Shown: piece after piece, positions 23,380-34,959 of the stretch
How the letters are laid out: every line of letters begins with the position of its first letter
Numbering within the stretch: the stretch's first letter is position 1
Source: Notamacropus eugenii
Lineage: Eukaryota > Chordata > Mammalia > Diprotodontia > Macropodidae
NCBI RefSeq assembly: GCF_028372415.1
Contig: NC_092876.1
Coordinates: forward strand, 225,543,528 to 225,607,527
Direction of reading: 5' to 3'
DNA: 64,000 nucleotides
Program-made: the position numbers and the translations under genes
Notes under the pieces: generated by a model
Database searches by the model: none
What the model was told of the DNA's origin: nothing
Seen by the model: the letters and a program-made list of their open reading frames with translations, nothing else

Positions 23380-25585
23380 AATTTCCCCAAAGAAGCAATA
23401 TAATTGCAGACAGAGTGACATGGAGGTATTGTGGGGCTTCAGCAGGAGGGATAAAATATGTTCTCCCACATAGGAGAACTATATGGAAGCTTAGTCCACT
23501 GTATGCTATACATGGTTGGGATGATAACAGCCACTGAAGAACTTTGAATTTATTGACCAGCCAGAATTGTTATCTCTGTGGGTTCTAAGATGGATTCTGT
23601 TTATTTTCACTGACCTGCAAATAAAAGTGTTTATTCTTTGAGCCTTGTGAGCCAGACCTTTGTGAAGGGAGTTGGTGACACTTTGTGTGACAGATAAAAT
23701 GTTACCAGATAATTTGTGGGGAACAAGGGAGGGCAGTATGAAATTCCCAATATGTAGCTGGATCATTTGAAAACTGTTACACCTATGCTCTTCTTCTTAC
23801 TCAACTTTGTCTGTGGTACATCAGTATTTTGGGTATACTTTAGGGTTCTTCTCAGGTATCAGGCCAGAAAGCCAAAGAAATTCTGTCTTATTTTTCTCAG
23901 AAAGCCAATTCTTTAGTTAATCACACTTTCAAATATACGCTTTGGAGAGCTCTATTTTGGCTTAGCCTGCTCCTCTCTCCCACTTCTTTAACCCTCAGGG
24001 CTTGGGTGGTCTACTGAACAGCTGGAACAAAACAGGAGGTTAATAGGTTCACTTCAGGATCACCCTATCTATTTAAAAAACAAGAGAGTTGACATAAGTA
24101 GCAAGGTTTGTTTCTGATTTCCAATATACTGCTTTTGTGACACCTTAAAATACAGCTTCTTGATGACTCAGCCAGAACATTAATCATCATCTTGTGTGAA
24201 GGTTAATAGAATAAATTCTGTTGGTTGATTTCAAAAATCTATTTGTTTCTGAAGATGTGGTATTTTATGCAAAAAGGATTATTAGGAGTTCTGACTTAAA
24301 CATTTTTAACACAAATTACCTCCATAATAAAAAATTTGTGGTCAGTATTTTTCAAATGATTAAAATAAGTTAGTCAAGCTTTAACTAAGTTTATCACTTA
24401 TTTAGACCATATGAGAGTAACAAAGGTTTGGGTCCAGTGATCTTTTTTCTTTTAAATTTTCACAAGTACACATAAAATTGATGGTTTTCTCATACAGTTA
24501 TTCTGTTTATAGGGAAAATGTGAATTAAATACAATAATTCTGAATTATATTTCTAGGATACATAATTCCATTCATTTGGGCACGCTCCCTGCCAGTGTAC
24601 ATTACAACCTTTGCACACTTTATAGATGGTTTAATGAGTCATTATGATGAAAAAGAAAGTATGAACCCCACTTTGTTGCTGTGTCACTGTGAACTTATTA
24701 GGCTAGTTCTCAAATGACAGACATATATTACCCATGACCAGGACTGTGCTCAATACCTCTCTAGAATCTCCTCTACAATGTTGCTAACAAATAATTTCCA
24801 GCCATTATTTGTTCTTAACTTCCTGCTATTTTTTTTTCTCCTCCCTTTCAGAAGATCATTCTTCTCACAGAAGCAGAGCAGTTGATTCTGTCTTCTCCCC
24901 TTCCATTATCTTCATCCACTCCATCTCAATCATAGAAGGACTGGATCCTTTCTTCCATCTTCTTCTTGTCCCAGCAAATAGCTAAAAAAACAGACTACCT
25001 CTTTGTAGTTCTTAAAACTCATCAGTAAACTGAAATCATTCAGAGCTTTAACACCCACACTGTATCCTTAGAAGATCATGTCTCTCTTTTGCATTTTTCT
25101 TCATTGCTTTTCCTTGCCATCTTCCACATGTGTCTTTTATTTTTTCTTAGTTTTTTATTTATATCTGAAAAATCTTAATTGATGAGTTCCTTGTATATCT
25201 ACATCTTCTTTTCTTCCTCAAGTTGTCTTAAGAATTTTGTTCTGAAGAGCTTCACAACCTCCTTGGGCCACTTATCTCTGTAGAATATTAGTTCACTGAG
25301 TCCTACTCTATCTTTTATCTGAACTCTTTAAAATCCATTCTCCTGAAAAGCCATGGTGAATGTTAGAAAATATTCAGCTTTCTTCTCTATCATGAATTCC
25401 AAGATTGAATGGACATCTCTTTTTATGTCTTCTATTATTTTTACCTTACCAACCTCTTTATTGTCCAGTCAAGTCCAGAATAGGAAGTTTTCTTGATTGC
25501 TCCCTCTACTTTTTTAAAGAAAGAAATTATCATTATGGTAAAGGAAAAAATACATCAACTCCTCTGCTTGTGGCAGAGTTCTAGC
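23380..25585. other. Unassigned, largely repeat-poor
   Basis: No coding frame or named repeat in 23.4-24.8 kb. 24.85-25.56 kb is rich in pyrimidines and may be an old antisense repeat I cannot name. AT-rich, TAAT-containing words near 24180-24420 would suit a non-coding regulatory element, but nothing proves it. Confidence 0.4.
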
Positions 25586-25589
25586 AATA

Positions 25590-25652
25590 TCGGTCATTCA
25601 GTCAAGTAGCATTTATTAATTACCTACTCTATTAAGGCACTGTGCTAAGAAT
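25590..25652 (+). repeat. L2-like fragment
   Basis: 'cattcagtcaagtagcatttattaattacctac...ggcactgtgctaagaatac' is a short piece of the L2/CORE tail. Confidence 0.6.
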
Positions 25653-25834
25653 ACAATTGCCTCTGAAGTCCTTCATTACTATGAAGGGGAGATGTCCTAT
25701 CCCCTCAAATGTTTCTTTTGTCCAGGAATTCTCTATTAGGGATAGAGGCTGGACCTATGATTTCATTCTTATAGGAAACTACCAGATGAGGCAATTCCCT
25801 CTATTAATGCAGGTTGGTGACTTCTCTACAACTT

Positions 25835-25960
25835 ACAGTCTTTGACAATTGTCTAGAACACTGAGAGACTATGTTTTGCCCAGGTTCACAAAGCCAGAAT
25901 GAATCAGGGGCAGGACTTGAATCCAGGTCTTTCTGGCTTCCAGGATGGCTTTCAGTCTAA
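25835..25960 (-). repeat. MIR-like SINE fragment, antisense
   Basis: 'ttttgcccaggttcacaaagccag', then 'ggcaggacttgaatccaggtctttctggcttcc', the antisense tRNA-like head and A/B box zone. Confidence 0.7.
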
Positions 25961-25971
25961 GCTAGCAACTA

Positions 25972-26110
25972 GGTGGCACAGTGGATAGAATACTGGTCCA
26001 GGAGTCAGGACAAGTTGAGTTCAAATCTGGCCCCAGATATTTACTAGTAGTGCGATCTCTTAACCCTTGTTTGCTTCACTTTCTTCAACCATAAAATGAG
26101 AACAACACAT
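25972..26110 (+). repeat. tRNA-derived SINE, 5' part
   Basis: Begins GCAACTAGGTGGCACAGTGG, contains GAGTTCAAATCTGGCCCCAG, and ends around a 'ccataaaatgagaac' block. The 3' tail is missing. Confidence 0.8.
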
Positions 26111-26650
26111 AATAGACACATATCAATGTTTAATCCCTCTCAGCCTGCAGTAACAGTCATAATAATGATGAGCCCAGACTTAGTGGAATACTTAGAATAT
26201 GGTAGAAACTGTAATACCTCTGTAGAACCTTTAGAATACCTAGCAAGAAAGACAACCTGATGGCTAGAGTTGTATATCAGAAATTCCCTTTCTCATATGT
26301 GAATGGACAGCAACTCCCTAGTATAATAAACAAACACTTTGTACTGTCCTTGTGAATTCAATACATTAACTGTCCTGGAATTGAAATATTTTCACAGACA
26401 CATTGGTGCCCACAATTTCCTAGAAGTAACACTGATCCATAAAAATTTAGGAACAATCTTATTTTAAAAAAATGGATATAGACATGCCAATCTGAGTTCT
26501 TAGAAGTTTTTAAAATGCAGAGGCCTTGACAAAGAATTATGTGGGCATAGGATGAGGTACATATCCTTGTTATGCTATCTGCTACTGTAGTTGCCCAGAA
26601 GATGTAGTGAACCTACACAAAATATGCAATAGTCTGCTAAACATTAAATA
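26111..26650. other. Unassigned sequence
   Basis: Nothing recognised. Confidence 0.4.
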
Positions 26651-26659
26651 TAATATTTT

Positions 26660-26735
26660 TTGCTTTACTTTGCATCCTCAATACTTGACACAGTGCCCAG
26701 CACATAACAGGTGCTCAATAAGTGTCTGAGGACCA
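26660..26735 (+). repeat. L2/MIR 3'-tail fragment
   Basis: 'gacacagtgcccagcacataacaggtgctcaataagtgtctgagga' is the conserved tail shared by L2 and CORE-SINEs. Confidence 0.7.
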
Positions 26736-26914
26736 TTTCTATCAATTTATCTAAAAAGATAAGGAGAATGAGATGAAGAACATTAATAATAGCTGACATT
26801 TATAGAATATTATAGAATAATAGCTGACATTTATATGGTGTTTTCTAACATTTTTGCTTCTGTTTCTCTCTGTGTTGCTGCTCAACTGAAAGCTCTCTAT
26901 CATGTTCCCTCTGC

Positions 26915-27100
26915 TGAATTTTCTGGATTTGCAGTCAGAAATACTTGAATTCAAATCTTGTCTCAAAACATTTGCTAGTTGCATGACATTTGTCAGTCAC
27001 TTAATCTCCCTGGACTTCAGTTTCTTTCTCTGTAAAATGAAAGGGCTGTACTTAGAGGGCACCAACTTTCCTTCCAGTTCTAAATCTGTGTTACTTTGAT
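26915..27100 (+). repeat. MIR-like CORE-SINE
   Basis: 'gatttgcagtcagaaatacttgaattcaaatcttg...gtcagtcacttaatctccctggacttcagtttctttctctgtaaaatgaaagg', then 'ccttccagttctaaatctgtg'. It is complete except for the tail. Confidence 0.8.
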
Positions 27101-27194
27101 CTTTTGAGTACACATTCTTGATACAGAATGTCATTCCACCATCTCTTTCCAATAAGGTATACCTTTCCAATAGTCACATCCTAGTTATGAGTAC

Positions 27195-27400
27195 TATCAT
27201 ACCACATCTCAATGATATTTGAAGTTTAATTTGGTTGTAAGGATTGTAGTTCACTTTTCTTATTGTCTATATTTTTTATACTTGTGTAGGGAAATCTAGA
27301 GGCCTCTGAGACTGCTTTAGCTGCATTCCAGAAATTTTGGTGTGTTTTCTCTTCATTATCATTTTCTTTCATGAAGTTCTTAATTAGCTCTAATGTAGCA
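27195..27400 (-). repeat. LINE-1 ORF2 fragment, antisense
   Basis: Words such as 'tagctgcattccagaaattttggtgtgttttctcttcattatcattttctttcatgaag' correspond to the antisense of an L1 ORF2 segment. No long frame survives. Confidence 0.55.
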
Positions 27401-28150
27401 GGAGTGGGAGGATAAGCACTATGGCAAAGGGAGTGGGATAGCTGAAAGGATACCTTGAGTAAAAATAGGAATAAGGTATAGAACAGGCCGTTTTATTCCT
27501 CCACGTAGAAAAGTGGATGTTAAGACATTTGTAAACAACTTCTTTGTGGGAGTTGCTCCTTCTCTTTTTTACCTTTTATCTCCACTGAGTACAGCTCAAT
27601 CAAGTCTTGAGATCTTCCTCCCAGGTTCTCTCTTTCTGTGTCAGGCTCTTTACCTCATGGTCCATCTGCCTCTGCTGATTTTCTATCACAGATGCTCTGG
27701 TGGGTGATAGTATGCCCTTTGAGTACCTAGAAAGGAGAGCAGATGTCACTGAGATCTCACAATGCCCTGCGCCAAAGGAAAAAAACTCACAAAAAAGGTA
27801 GCCCCATCCCAGATACAGGCTTGGGGCATATAGTGCGTGTGTGTATGTGTGTGTGAAGATATTTCTAGCACTAAAACTCTGTAGTTCAGAGAGTAAAATA
27901 TGCCTTAAGTGAGAAGGGTCCCTCCATCAGGTTGCCCCAAAGGGCACTTCAGATGGACACACCTTTGATCCTTCTCTCACTGATGGATCTTACGCACCAT
28001 GATCTGTTCTTCTGATTCGGTATTCTTTCCTGTGTAGCCCAAGCTCCCAGGGAGAAATAGTTCCTGGCTAGGGGGCGGTCTATAGAATATAGGAACCACA
28101 AAATAACTCCTTGAGGGGGACCCCTAGAAGGGCTCCTGCAGGGGATAACC
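27401..28150. other. Unassigned sequence with short (GT)n
   Basis: No gene seen. A short (GT)n run lies at 27835-27856. G+C rises steadily toward the CpG island downstream. Confidence 0.4.
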
Positions 28151-28154
28151 CAGA

Positions 28155-28340
28155 ATTGCTGTTGCTGAAGAAGACCATGACTTCAGAGAAGCGAGGACAT
28201 GACCTGCACGGTGACTTAGTCTTGAGCGAGGAAGGGCTGTGCAGGTCACCAGCCTCACTTCTCCTCCAGAGCCATCTGAATCTGGTGACCAGATGTTCCT
28301 CAGGATGACTGGAGATGGCCCAGGATGCACTGGGAGACCT
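28155..28340 (-). repeat. RTE-tailed SINE body, antisense
   Basis: Reverse complement of the SINE body. On the plus strand it reads 'gaagaagaccatgacttc' (tail), 'gggctgtgcaggtcaccagcctcacttctcctccagagccatctgaatctggtgaccagatgttcctcaggatgactggagatggcccaggatgcactgggagaccttgg'. The 167-codon minus frame 28080-28583 runs through this SINE and is therefore unlikely to be a gene. Confidence 0.8.
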
Positions 28341-28589
28341 TGGGCCCTTTAGGCCAGAACAGTTCTCTGGAGGAGGGGGCATTTGATTGGGGTTTCCCAG
28401 GCCTGTGAGGAGGGAAGGATTGGGATCTGATGGCTGTAGGAACATGGAACATGAGGGCGGCCGGGAGGCAGCATGGCCAACACTGTTTAATGGGCCTGCC
28501 AGCACCACTGCCCATTGCAGGCCTCTGTGACACAATCTGCCCCCTAAGACCACTATTCCAGTCCAGTCCCAGCCCTGCCTCATTCACAG

Positions 28590-28850
28590 CAGGGACCTCT
28601 AGGCCTCAGCCCCTCTGGGCATGCGCCATCATCCCTCAATCTTTTCCGGTCCCGCCCACTAGTTGGAGCCTGCTTCCCCGTCCCTCCGCCTCAGCCTATC
28701 GGGGCCCGCCTACTGAGCAGGCGCAGTAGCCTCCTCAAACTTGCGGGAGGGTGGGGAGTAGCGTTCGCGGAACTTCTTGGCTTCAAAGCGCGGTGGGAGA
28801 GGGGGAGGCGCCGCAGAGGCAAGCACTCCCCGAGCCTTCACCCTTCTGGC
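28590..28850. promoter_or_regulatory. CpG island / candidate promoter without an assigned gene
   Basis: I count about 17 CpG dinucleotides in some 220 bases, against almost none in neighbouring kilobases. Promoter-type motifs are visible: GCATGCGCCAT (NRF1-like, with a YY1-like complement) at about 28619, TTTTCCGGT (ETS/GABP-like) at about 28642, CCCGCCC (SP1-like) at about 28651, a second CCCGCC at about 28705, and GCAGGCGCAG at about 28718. It is TATA-less, like housekeeping or lncRNA promoters. Neither strand shows a first coding exon that I can recognise. It could drive a lncRNA, an upstream exon of a gene outside the window, or be a retrotransposed GC-rich copy. Confidence 0.6.
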
Positions 28851-28854
28851 TTGG

Positions 28855-29465
28855 TGATGATAATAATTAAATAATATTGATATGCATTTTATATATGATA
28901 TATAATGTATACGTAATATGTAATTTACGTATTATATTTGATATGTACACGACAAGGTAACATGATATACATGCGTAAAATAGATTTTATGTTATATTAT
29001 GTATAATATGTATTTATATATTATATTCGCATATAATATATAAAATATTTTACGCATGTATGTTATGTATTTGTGCCTCGTATATATTCCACATATCAGG
29101 AAATATATATTATATATGTAAAGGAAACCTTAAAGGTACATGTGGGTATTACTTTTGTTACCTTAAGCTACATTTTACATAGATATATAAAATTTAATAT
29201 ATACGATTTTATTTTATATTATTTATAAATAATGTATTTTATGTATTTACATATTTTGTATATAACGTTAGGATTTTACATATATTCCACATATGGAAAT
29301 ATGTAGCTTTAAAGTTTCCTTTATGCATATTTTCACATATATGGAATATATGTGTATATGTATGTATATACACACATATGTGGGTATATGTGCACATGCA
29401 CATATACATTTACCTACATATATGTACATATATATGTACATAAATTCAGAGAAAGAGAACATGCT
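28855..29465. repeat. AT-rich block of imperfect palindromes
   Basis: More than 600 bases of TA-rich sequence built of inverted repeats. One hairpin is centred near 29015, with CATGCGTAAAAT at 28970-28981 pairing perfectly with ATTTTACGCATG at 29047-29058, plus a central TATATATTATAT/ATATAATATATA stem. A second has arms near 29085-29140 and 29300-29355, with AAAGGAAACCTTAAAG-like sequence opposite CTTTAAAGTTTCCTTT. It starts directly at the 3' edge of the CpG island. Confidence 0.75.
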
Positions 29466-29479
29466 TTAAGATTTCCTTT

Positions 29480-29665
29480 ATATGTGCAATTTCATCTGAT
29501 CCTCAACCCTGGGAGGTAGGTGCTATTATTGAACCCTTTTTGCAGATAAGGAAATTGAGGTTAAATGACTTGCTGAGTTAATGGGCTGATAAGTACCAGA
29601 GGTTAGGTTTAAACCCAGATGTTAAGTCCAACACTCCATCTATTAAGCCACCAAACTGGCTTGAT
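29480..29665 (-). repeat. CORE-SINE (MIR-like), antisense
   Basis: 'cctcaaccctgggaggtaggtgctattattgaacc', 'gataaggaaattgaggttaaatgacttgctgagtt', 'ggtttaaacccagatgttaagtccaacactccatctattaagccacc'. It is an unambiguous antisense member. Confidence 0.85.
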
Positions 29666-29669
29666 TTTT

Positions 29670-30885
29670 GAGAACTTAGGGTCATCTTCATATTGATTTT
29701 CAAATGTAGGACTTGAGAGGTGGGGTTATGTGTTATAATCATATCTAATTTGGTCTACAATTGAGGTCATAAACAGAAATTTTTTGAAAAAAATTATTTA
29801 TGACAAGATACAGGAAGATTTCTAGCTGAAATTGGACCCTCCCCCACATGGGAGAATATCTAGTACCTCAGTATGATTATAGGTCTGTTAAAAGTCAGTT
29901 CTCTGTGGTTAGGGGATGATTTCAATTTGATTTTGAGCCCTCCCCTCCCCTCCAGTTTAAAAATGAACATGAAGTTAGGACTAATCACTTAGGCCCAGTA
30001 TTGTACTGAGAATATCTAGGATTTGTGCATCTCTGCTCCCCCCTCCTCCCCAATAAATAAAGGCAAAGGAAATCTTGAAGAACACAGATAGAACAAAACA
30101 CAAATCTGATCAAAGAAGATGCTTCTGGCTTATGTATCTCGTTCGATAGAAATCCTGTGTCCTTTTAAAATTTAGTTACTCCAAATAAAAGCAGTTGTTA
30201 GTGGAAACTGAGAGATCTGAGAACCGAGGAAACATCATGAGTGGCCCAGCAGGCTGGATGATGTTGTGTTATATCACTGGCTTTGGGTTGCTTTCTTCCG
30301 GGACTAGATCAGCCTGCTCTGGCTGGAAATTCTGTGTTCATGAAAGATGACCTGGCAACCCATCCTTTCCACTATATAGAGGAAGGAGGTAAAACTGTGA
30401 GCAGCAATTCTGACTGTCATTTGAGTTTTATTGGAGGGTAGAGCATACTTTCTGAGATGCCTGCTAGAATGCTTTGTAGAGCTGAGAGGTTCAGGACTTT
30501 ATGCATTCATACTATATACGCTTGAGAGTGTGGTGTAGTGGAAAGAATACTGGATTTGGAGTCAGAGGACCTGGGGACCAATAGAAATGTAACATAAAGG
30601 AAGTCTTGAGGCAGCTTAGGTGCTAGCTAGACTACTTATTTCCTTCCTTTCTACTACTGCTTAAAGTGATGTAGCAGATTTAGGGACTGATTTTTTTTTT
30701 TAAATTTTACTGGAGGTGAGGAGAAACTAGAGTAGTTTTAGAGGAGAATAACAGAAGTATTTAAAGGTGGAGAAAATTGGATCTATGTGGAATAGAATGA
30801 AGAATGGCTAATTTATCTTTAAGTACACCTGATAAGCAAAACCTTTTATTCTCTGGGCCCTTCCTACTTCCCAGTCTTCTTACCC
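29670..30885. other. Unassigned sequence with a MIR head at 30525-30585
   Basis: A short MIR 5' piece ('gtggtgtagtggaaagaatactggatttggagtcagaggacc') is the only element recognised. The rest shows no gene or repeat. Confidence 0.45.
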
Positions 30886-30889
30886 ATTA

Positions 30890-31292
30890 CTTTCCTCCAA
30901 GCTCTCCAGAATCCAGGTACACTGACCTATTTATCATTACTGCCAAATGACACACCATCTCCTGTCTTTGTACTGCTTCTTCCTGATCATCTCCAACACC
31001 AATTTCCCTGGCTTCCTTCAAGATTCAGCTCAAATATCATGTTCTTCAGGAGACATTTCCTGGTCTACACTCCCCTCCTTCTGTCAAACCCCCTTCCCCC
31101 CAGGACCCTCAATTACCGTCTACTTACACAGCATGTAACTTTTATATTGTACATATATATCTGCCTCTTGTATGCCCCATTAGAATATAAGTCCCTAAGG
31201 GGAAGGACCCTGGTTTTGCCTTTCTTTGTATACTCAGCACTTGGCACAGTGCCTGGCACATAGGAAGTGCTTAATAAATGTTTGTTTATTAA
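30890..31292 (+). repeat. L2 (LINE-2) 3' end
   Basis: Contains the decayed C-terminal/3' region ('cttccttcaagattcagctcaaatatcatgttcttcaggagacatttcctgg') and the full tail 'aatataagtccctaaggggaaggacc...tgtatactcagcacttggcacagtgcctggcacataggaagtgcttaataaatgtttg'. It is a classic 5'-truncated L2 with no open frame. Confidence 0.9.
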
Positions 31293-32535
31293 TTTAGTGA
31301 GTAGCCATCCACTCTTGCAACTTCCTTGGTCTTTTACAGAAAAATGGGGTTAATAAGTAGTGCTTACTAAGCAAGTGCCCACCATCTAGACTCATAGCTT
31401 TGAAGAGGCACAGGAACAAGTAAGGGGCTTAGCTTTCTCCACTACAAAAGGAGTCTCTATTTGGTTTCTTGTATGAGATGAAGTCAATTCCTGATATTTC
31501 CCTACTTTTTCTACCTCTGCAGCTTGCTTAAATCCTTTAGATTAGATATTTTTTATGTGTAACAGGGCTTTAGCTTACACCAAGATCACCTCAGATGGAT
31601 ACATCCCCATAGGAAAAACTGGAGTCCTGCTTCTAGAAGATATCCTGCATTGGCCTAACGCATTGAAAGGAGAAGTCTCTTTCTATTGGCTGAATAGCCA
31701 GAAGTGACTGTTATCTTTAAAATCACTACACTAGGACTCTCCCTCTTCTCTCTGTCTCGATCTGTTTCTCTCTCTGTCTCGTTCCTCTGTCTCTGTCTCT
31801 CTGTCTATCTCTGTCTCTTTCTCATTTGTCCTTTTCAGTTCCAAGTGTAGAGAGCAGAGTCCCCTATTCATATTGGGATCTCTGGCCATGGTGACCTTGG
31901 AGCCAAGACTCTAGGCCAGAGGCAAGTCAAGGGAAGCTTTCTCACACTAATGCTATATGTAGGCACTAAACTAAGTTGCACAGAGTTGTTTGGTGATGGT
32001 GGGGGGCGGGGTGTTTGTATGTTTATTCTTCCTATATTTTTGAATTATATATTCCTTTGTAAAAGCTAATTTATTAAGTTGTGAAATGGAACTTGGATGC
32101 TTGGGACTTCTAAAAGTGAAGAATCACAGACAGTGGGGACTTGAGCAAAGGACAGAGAAGAAACACTCCCCCCCACTTCAACCTCCTAAAGGTACCAAAA
32201 TCCCTGGGGAGGGGTGAAATATAATACACTTGTCCCTCAGGCAGTGGTGGCTAGAGTAATCACTGTTACACGTGAACTCTTAGCTTCAGCCTCTGACCAG
32301 ACTTCTGTTTATTCCTTTAGCTTTCAATTTGTGCCATATTTTATCTCTATGGTCCCCTTTTTTTTTCTCCCTAGTGTGACTGTAACATTAAAATGTGATC
32401 AGGAAATATTTAGTAAATAAATAAAAATACAGTTAAGTATAGATAATATCACGTTTTTATACTGTCATTATGCAACCCACAGAGATCCTTCTGTACGATT
32501 TAGTAGGCCCTGTTTCTCTTTGAGTTTGATGTAAA
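31293..32535. other. Unassigned, with (TCTCTG)n-like tract; possible old LTR
   Basis: A degenerate CT/TCTG tract lies at about 31735-31825. The interval 31556-32225 begins near TGTGTAACAGGGC and has LTR-like GC-rich 3' portions, but I see no paired ends or target-site duplication. The LTR idea is a guess. Confidence 0.3.
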
Positions 32536-32539
32536 GGGT

Positions 32540-32655
32540 AGAGCACTGAGAGGTTATCACTTGCCCAGAGTTAGACAGCTAGTATATGTCAGAGGTAGGC
32601 TTTTTTGACTCTAAAGCAAGGTCTCCATCCACTATGCCATGTTGCCTGTGGTATA
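32540..32655 (-). repeat. MIR-like SINE fragment, antisense
   Basis: 'gagaggttatcacttgcccagagttagacagctagtatatgtcagaggtaggc' then 'ccatccactatgccatgttgcct'. Confidence 0.75.
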
Positions 32656-32787
32656 ATATTTATACTTCTTGGGGGAGAATAAGGGCTATTTCCTTTTCTG
32701 TTATGCAGTGAAAATGTATATATCAGAGAGGTGAGATAGGATTTCATGGAAGTATTTTGAAGGAAGAGGAAAACTTCGTGAGAGTAA

Positions 32788-32809
32788 AACAGTGTTTTAA
32801 AACACTGTT
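32788..32809. repeat. Perfect 22-bp palindrome
   Basis: AACAGTGTTTT followed directly by AAAACACTGTT. Every base pairs, with no spacer. It could bind a dimeric factor or be chance. Confidence 0.8.
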
Positions 32810-34950
32810 CGTTGTTCTAATTTCTTAAGGTCCTTCAAGAATAGACTAGAGAAATAATCATCCATGTATTAAGGCTTATGGGAATATTAGTTAGACAAAG
32901 GTCTGGCTTATATTATAATCAGCTTCTTTCTTAATTCTAATTCTCTTAGTTATGTAATAACCCAGGCCAGACAATGATCTAAGATGGCAGTATAGGCTGG
33001 TAGAAACAAGTATGCCCAAGGTATGTATTTCTTTGGCTAATTCAGCAACCCAGCATTCTCCCTAAGCTCTCTTCCTGGGATTCTCATTCATTATTTTTCC
33101 ATCTGGAAATAAAATTGCCATGGTGGCCCTAGGTATTCTGTAGAACAGCTGGGGTCAGCCCTAGGGAATTTGAAAAGGTAGTGGAGCACTGGTTGTTAGC
33201 AGCCTCCCAGATGCTAGGAGAATCAAGCTCTGCAGTTGTTTTATGTAAAACAGTGTTTATATTCAGTTTTGAACATTTCTGCGCAGTGTTTTGAAATTTC
33301 CTGTTGCATCCCTTGATATGTGACAATATCTATCTTAACTGCTGATAAAAATGAAATCAGAATCATGAAATTCTACTCCACATATTATAGAATAATTAAT
33401 TACATGTAGTTATTTTAGGTAATGCAATAACTGCTAAATATGAGAAAAATACATATTGCTCTTTTGGGAAAAAAGTGGAGAAAAAGTAAAAGGAAATTTC
33501 CCCAAATACTTGTTGAATTTTTAATTGGTTTTTGAAAGAAGAAGCAAATTTGAAGCTAAGATTTATAGATGCTAGAAAGTAGGTCATCTTGCGTACGCAT
33601 AAAATCTATTTCTTGGACTAAAGAATGGTATTTTATAGGAAATGGTTAGGATGGCCTTCCTACACTTTTGTAAATCAGTAACAAAAATGCTTAAGGAATT
33701 GTTATGTTCACTTTTTGTGGGTTATCACTTATTTCCATGCTTATTTTATTTCAAATAACAGCACACTTGTCCCAATGAATAATTGCACAGGCTCATTAAT
33801 TAAAAATATATCCTATCGACTCATAAAGCCCAAAAACATTTGTTAGACTGAAAATATCCTATTGCTTTTCACTTATATTATCTTGCAGAAGGCTGCACAT
33901 TTGTGTCAAGCCAGAGTGAACTTGGTTCAGTATTATTTCTTTTTTCCAAATATGTGTGGAACATGAGAACAATGGAAAATATTCTTTAATTAAGTCTTTG
34001 TTTTTTTTTTTTCTAATTCACGAGACAAGGACTGGATGTGGTCTCTCATGTACTATTCACATAAATTTGTTTGCATTTTTAAACATTTCCTGACTGTGGA
34101 GGATTTCAGTAGGCAGCAGACTATAAGAAATTAGTGTCGGTGATCCCTTTAAAAAATTCCTAAAACCTATTATTGGAGAAGAAAGAACTAATCCATTTCC
34201 TTTTTTCAGCAACTGAACTTTGTCATGTCATTAAAATTTAAATAAAAATGGTTTGAAGGTTTCGATTCATAACCTTATCTCAACCCTGTTATATCTGAAT
34301 CATCATTTAAGTGGCCTTATTTTTCAGTTTGTAGAAATTAATTTAAAAATTAGGCAAAGAAAGATTTTTAAAAAAGTGTTTTTTAGAATTTCTTGATTCT
34401 GGCCTAGTCAAAAATCACAAGAACAAGCTTTTCTTGAACTTAGTGTCCAACACAGTTAGAATAAAGGAGGAGAGAGGCATTTAGAACCCCTTCTTGTGCT
34501 AGGTTAGAATTAGGATGCCTTCTGTGGTTTATGTTTAAAATGATACATATCTTGGCATTTGTTTGAGAGGGCTTGTTTTGTTGCTAGACAACTAGAGAAA
34601 TAGGTCAAGAGAAGGATAGAGTAACAGGAAAGCTGGTTTTTCACATAGAGATAAAAAAGTGTTTGTTATTATGGTAGAGGAACCAACACAGGGAATTCTG
34701 TTCCTGATCTTATTCTCTCTTACTGGGAAGAATTGGTTGTTGCTATGGAAATGCTGGGTACTTTGAAAGGAAGTGACCAGTCCCCCCTGGAATTTGTAAT
34801 AGAGAAGAAGAAATCTATCCATAATCTTACATGAACCCTAGATTTTGGTAGAGTTCATTTCAAAAGGTTCAGAGAGGACAGGTCATATCACTGTTGACTA
34901 GGATTCTGTAGAATTTGGCCCAAGACTCTTAAGAAGACATAAGGAAAACA
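32810..34950. other. Repeat-poor unassigned interval
   Basis: About 2.1 kb in which I recognise no transposon and no coding frame. TAAT-rich words such as CATTAATTAAAAAT (about 33794) and GATTCATAACCTTATC (about 34264) occur. This is one of the better places to test for conserved non-coding sequence. Confidence 0.4.
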
Positions 34951-34959
34951 ATTCAAATG

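Noticed and set aside
28080..28583. 167-codon minus-strand frame next to the CpG island
   Set aside because: It runs through an antisense SINE (28155-28340), overlaps a second frame of similar length, and has no recognisable domain. GC-rich sequence gives long frames by chance.
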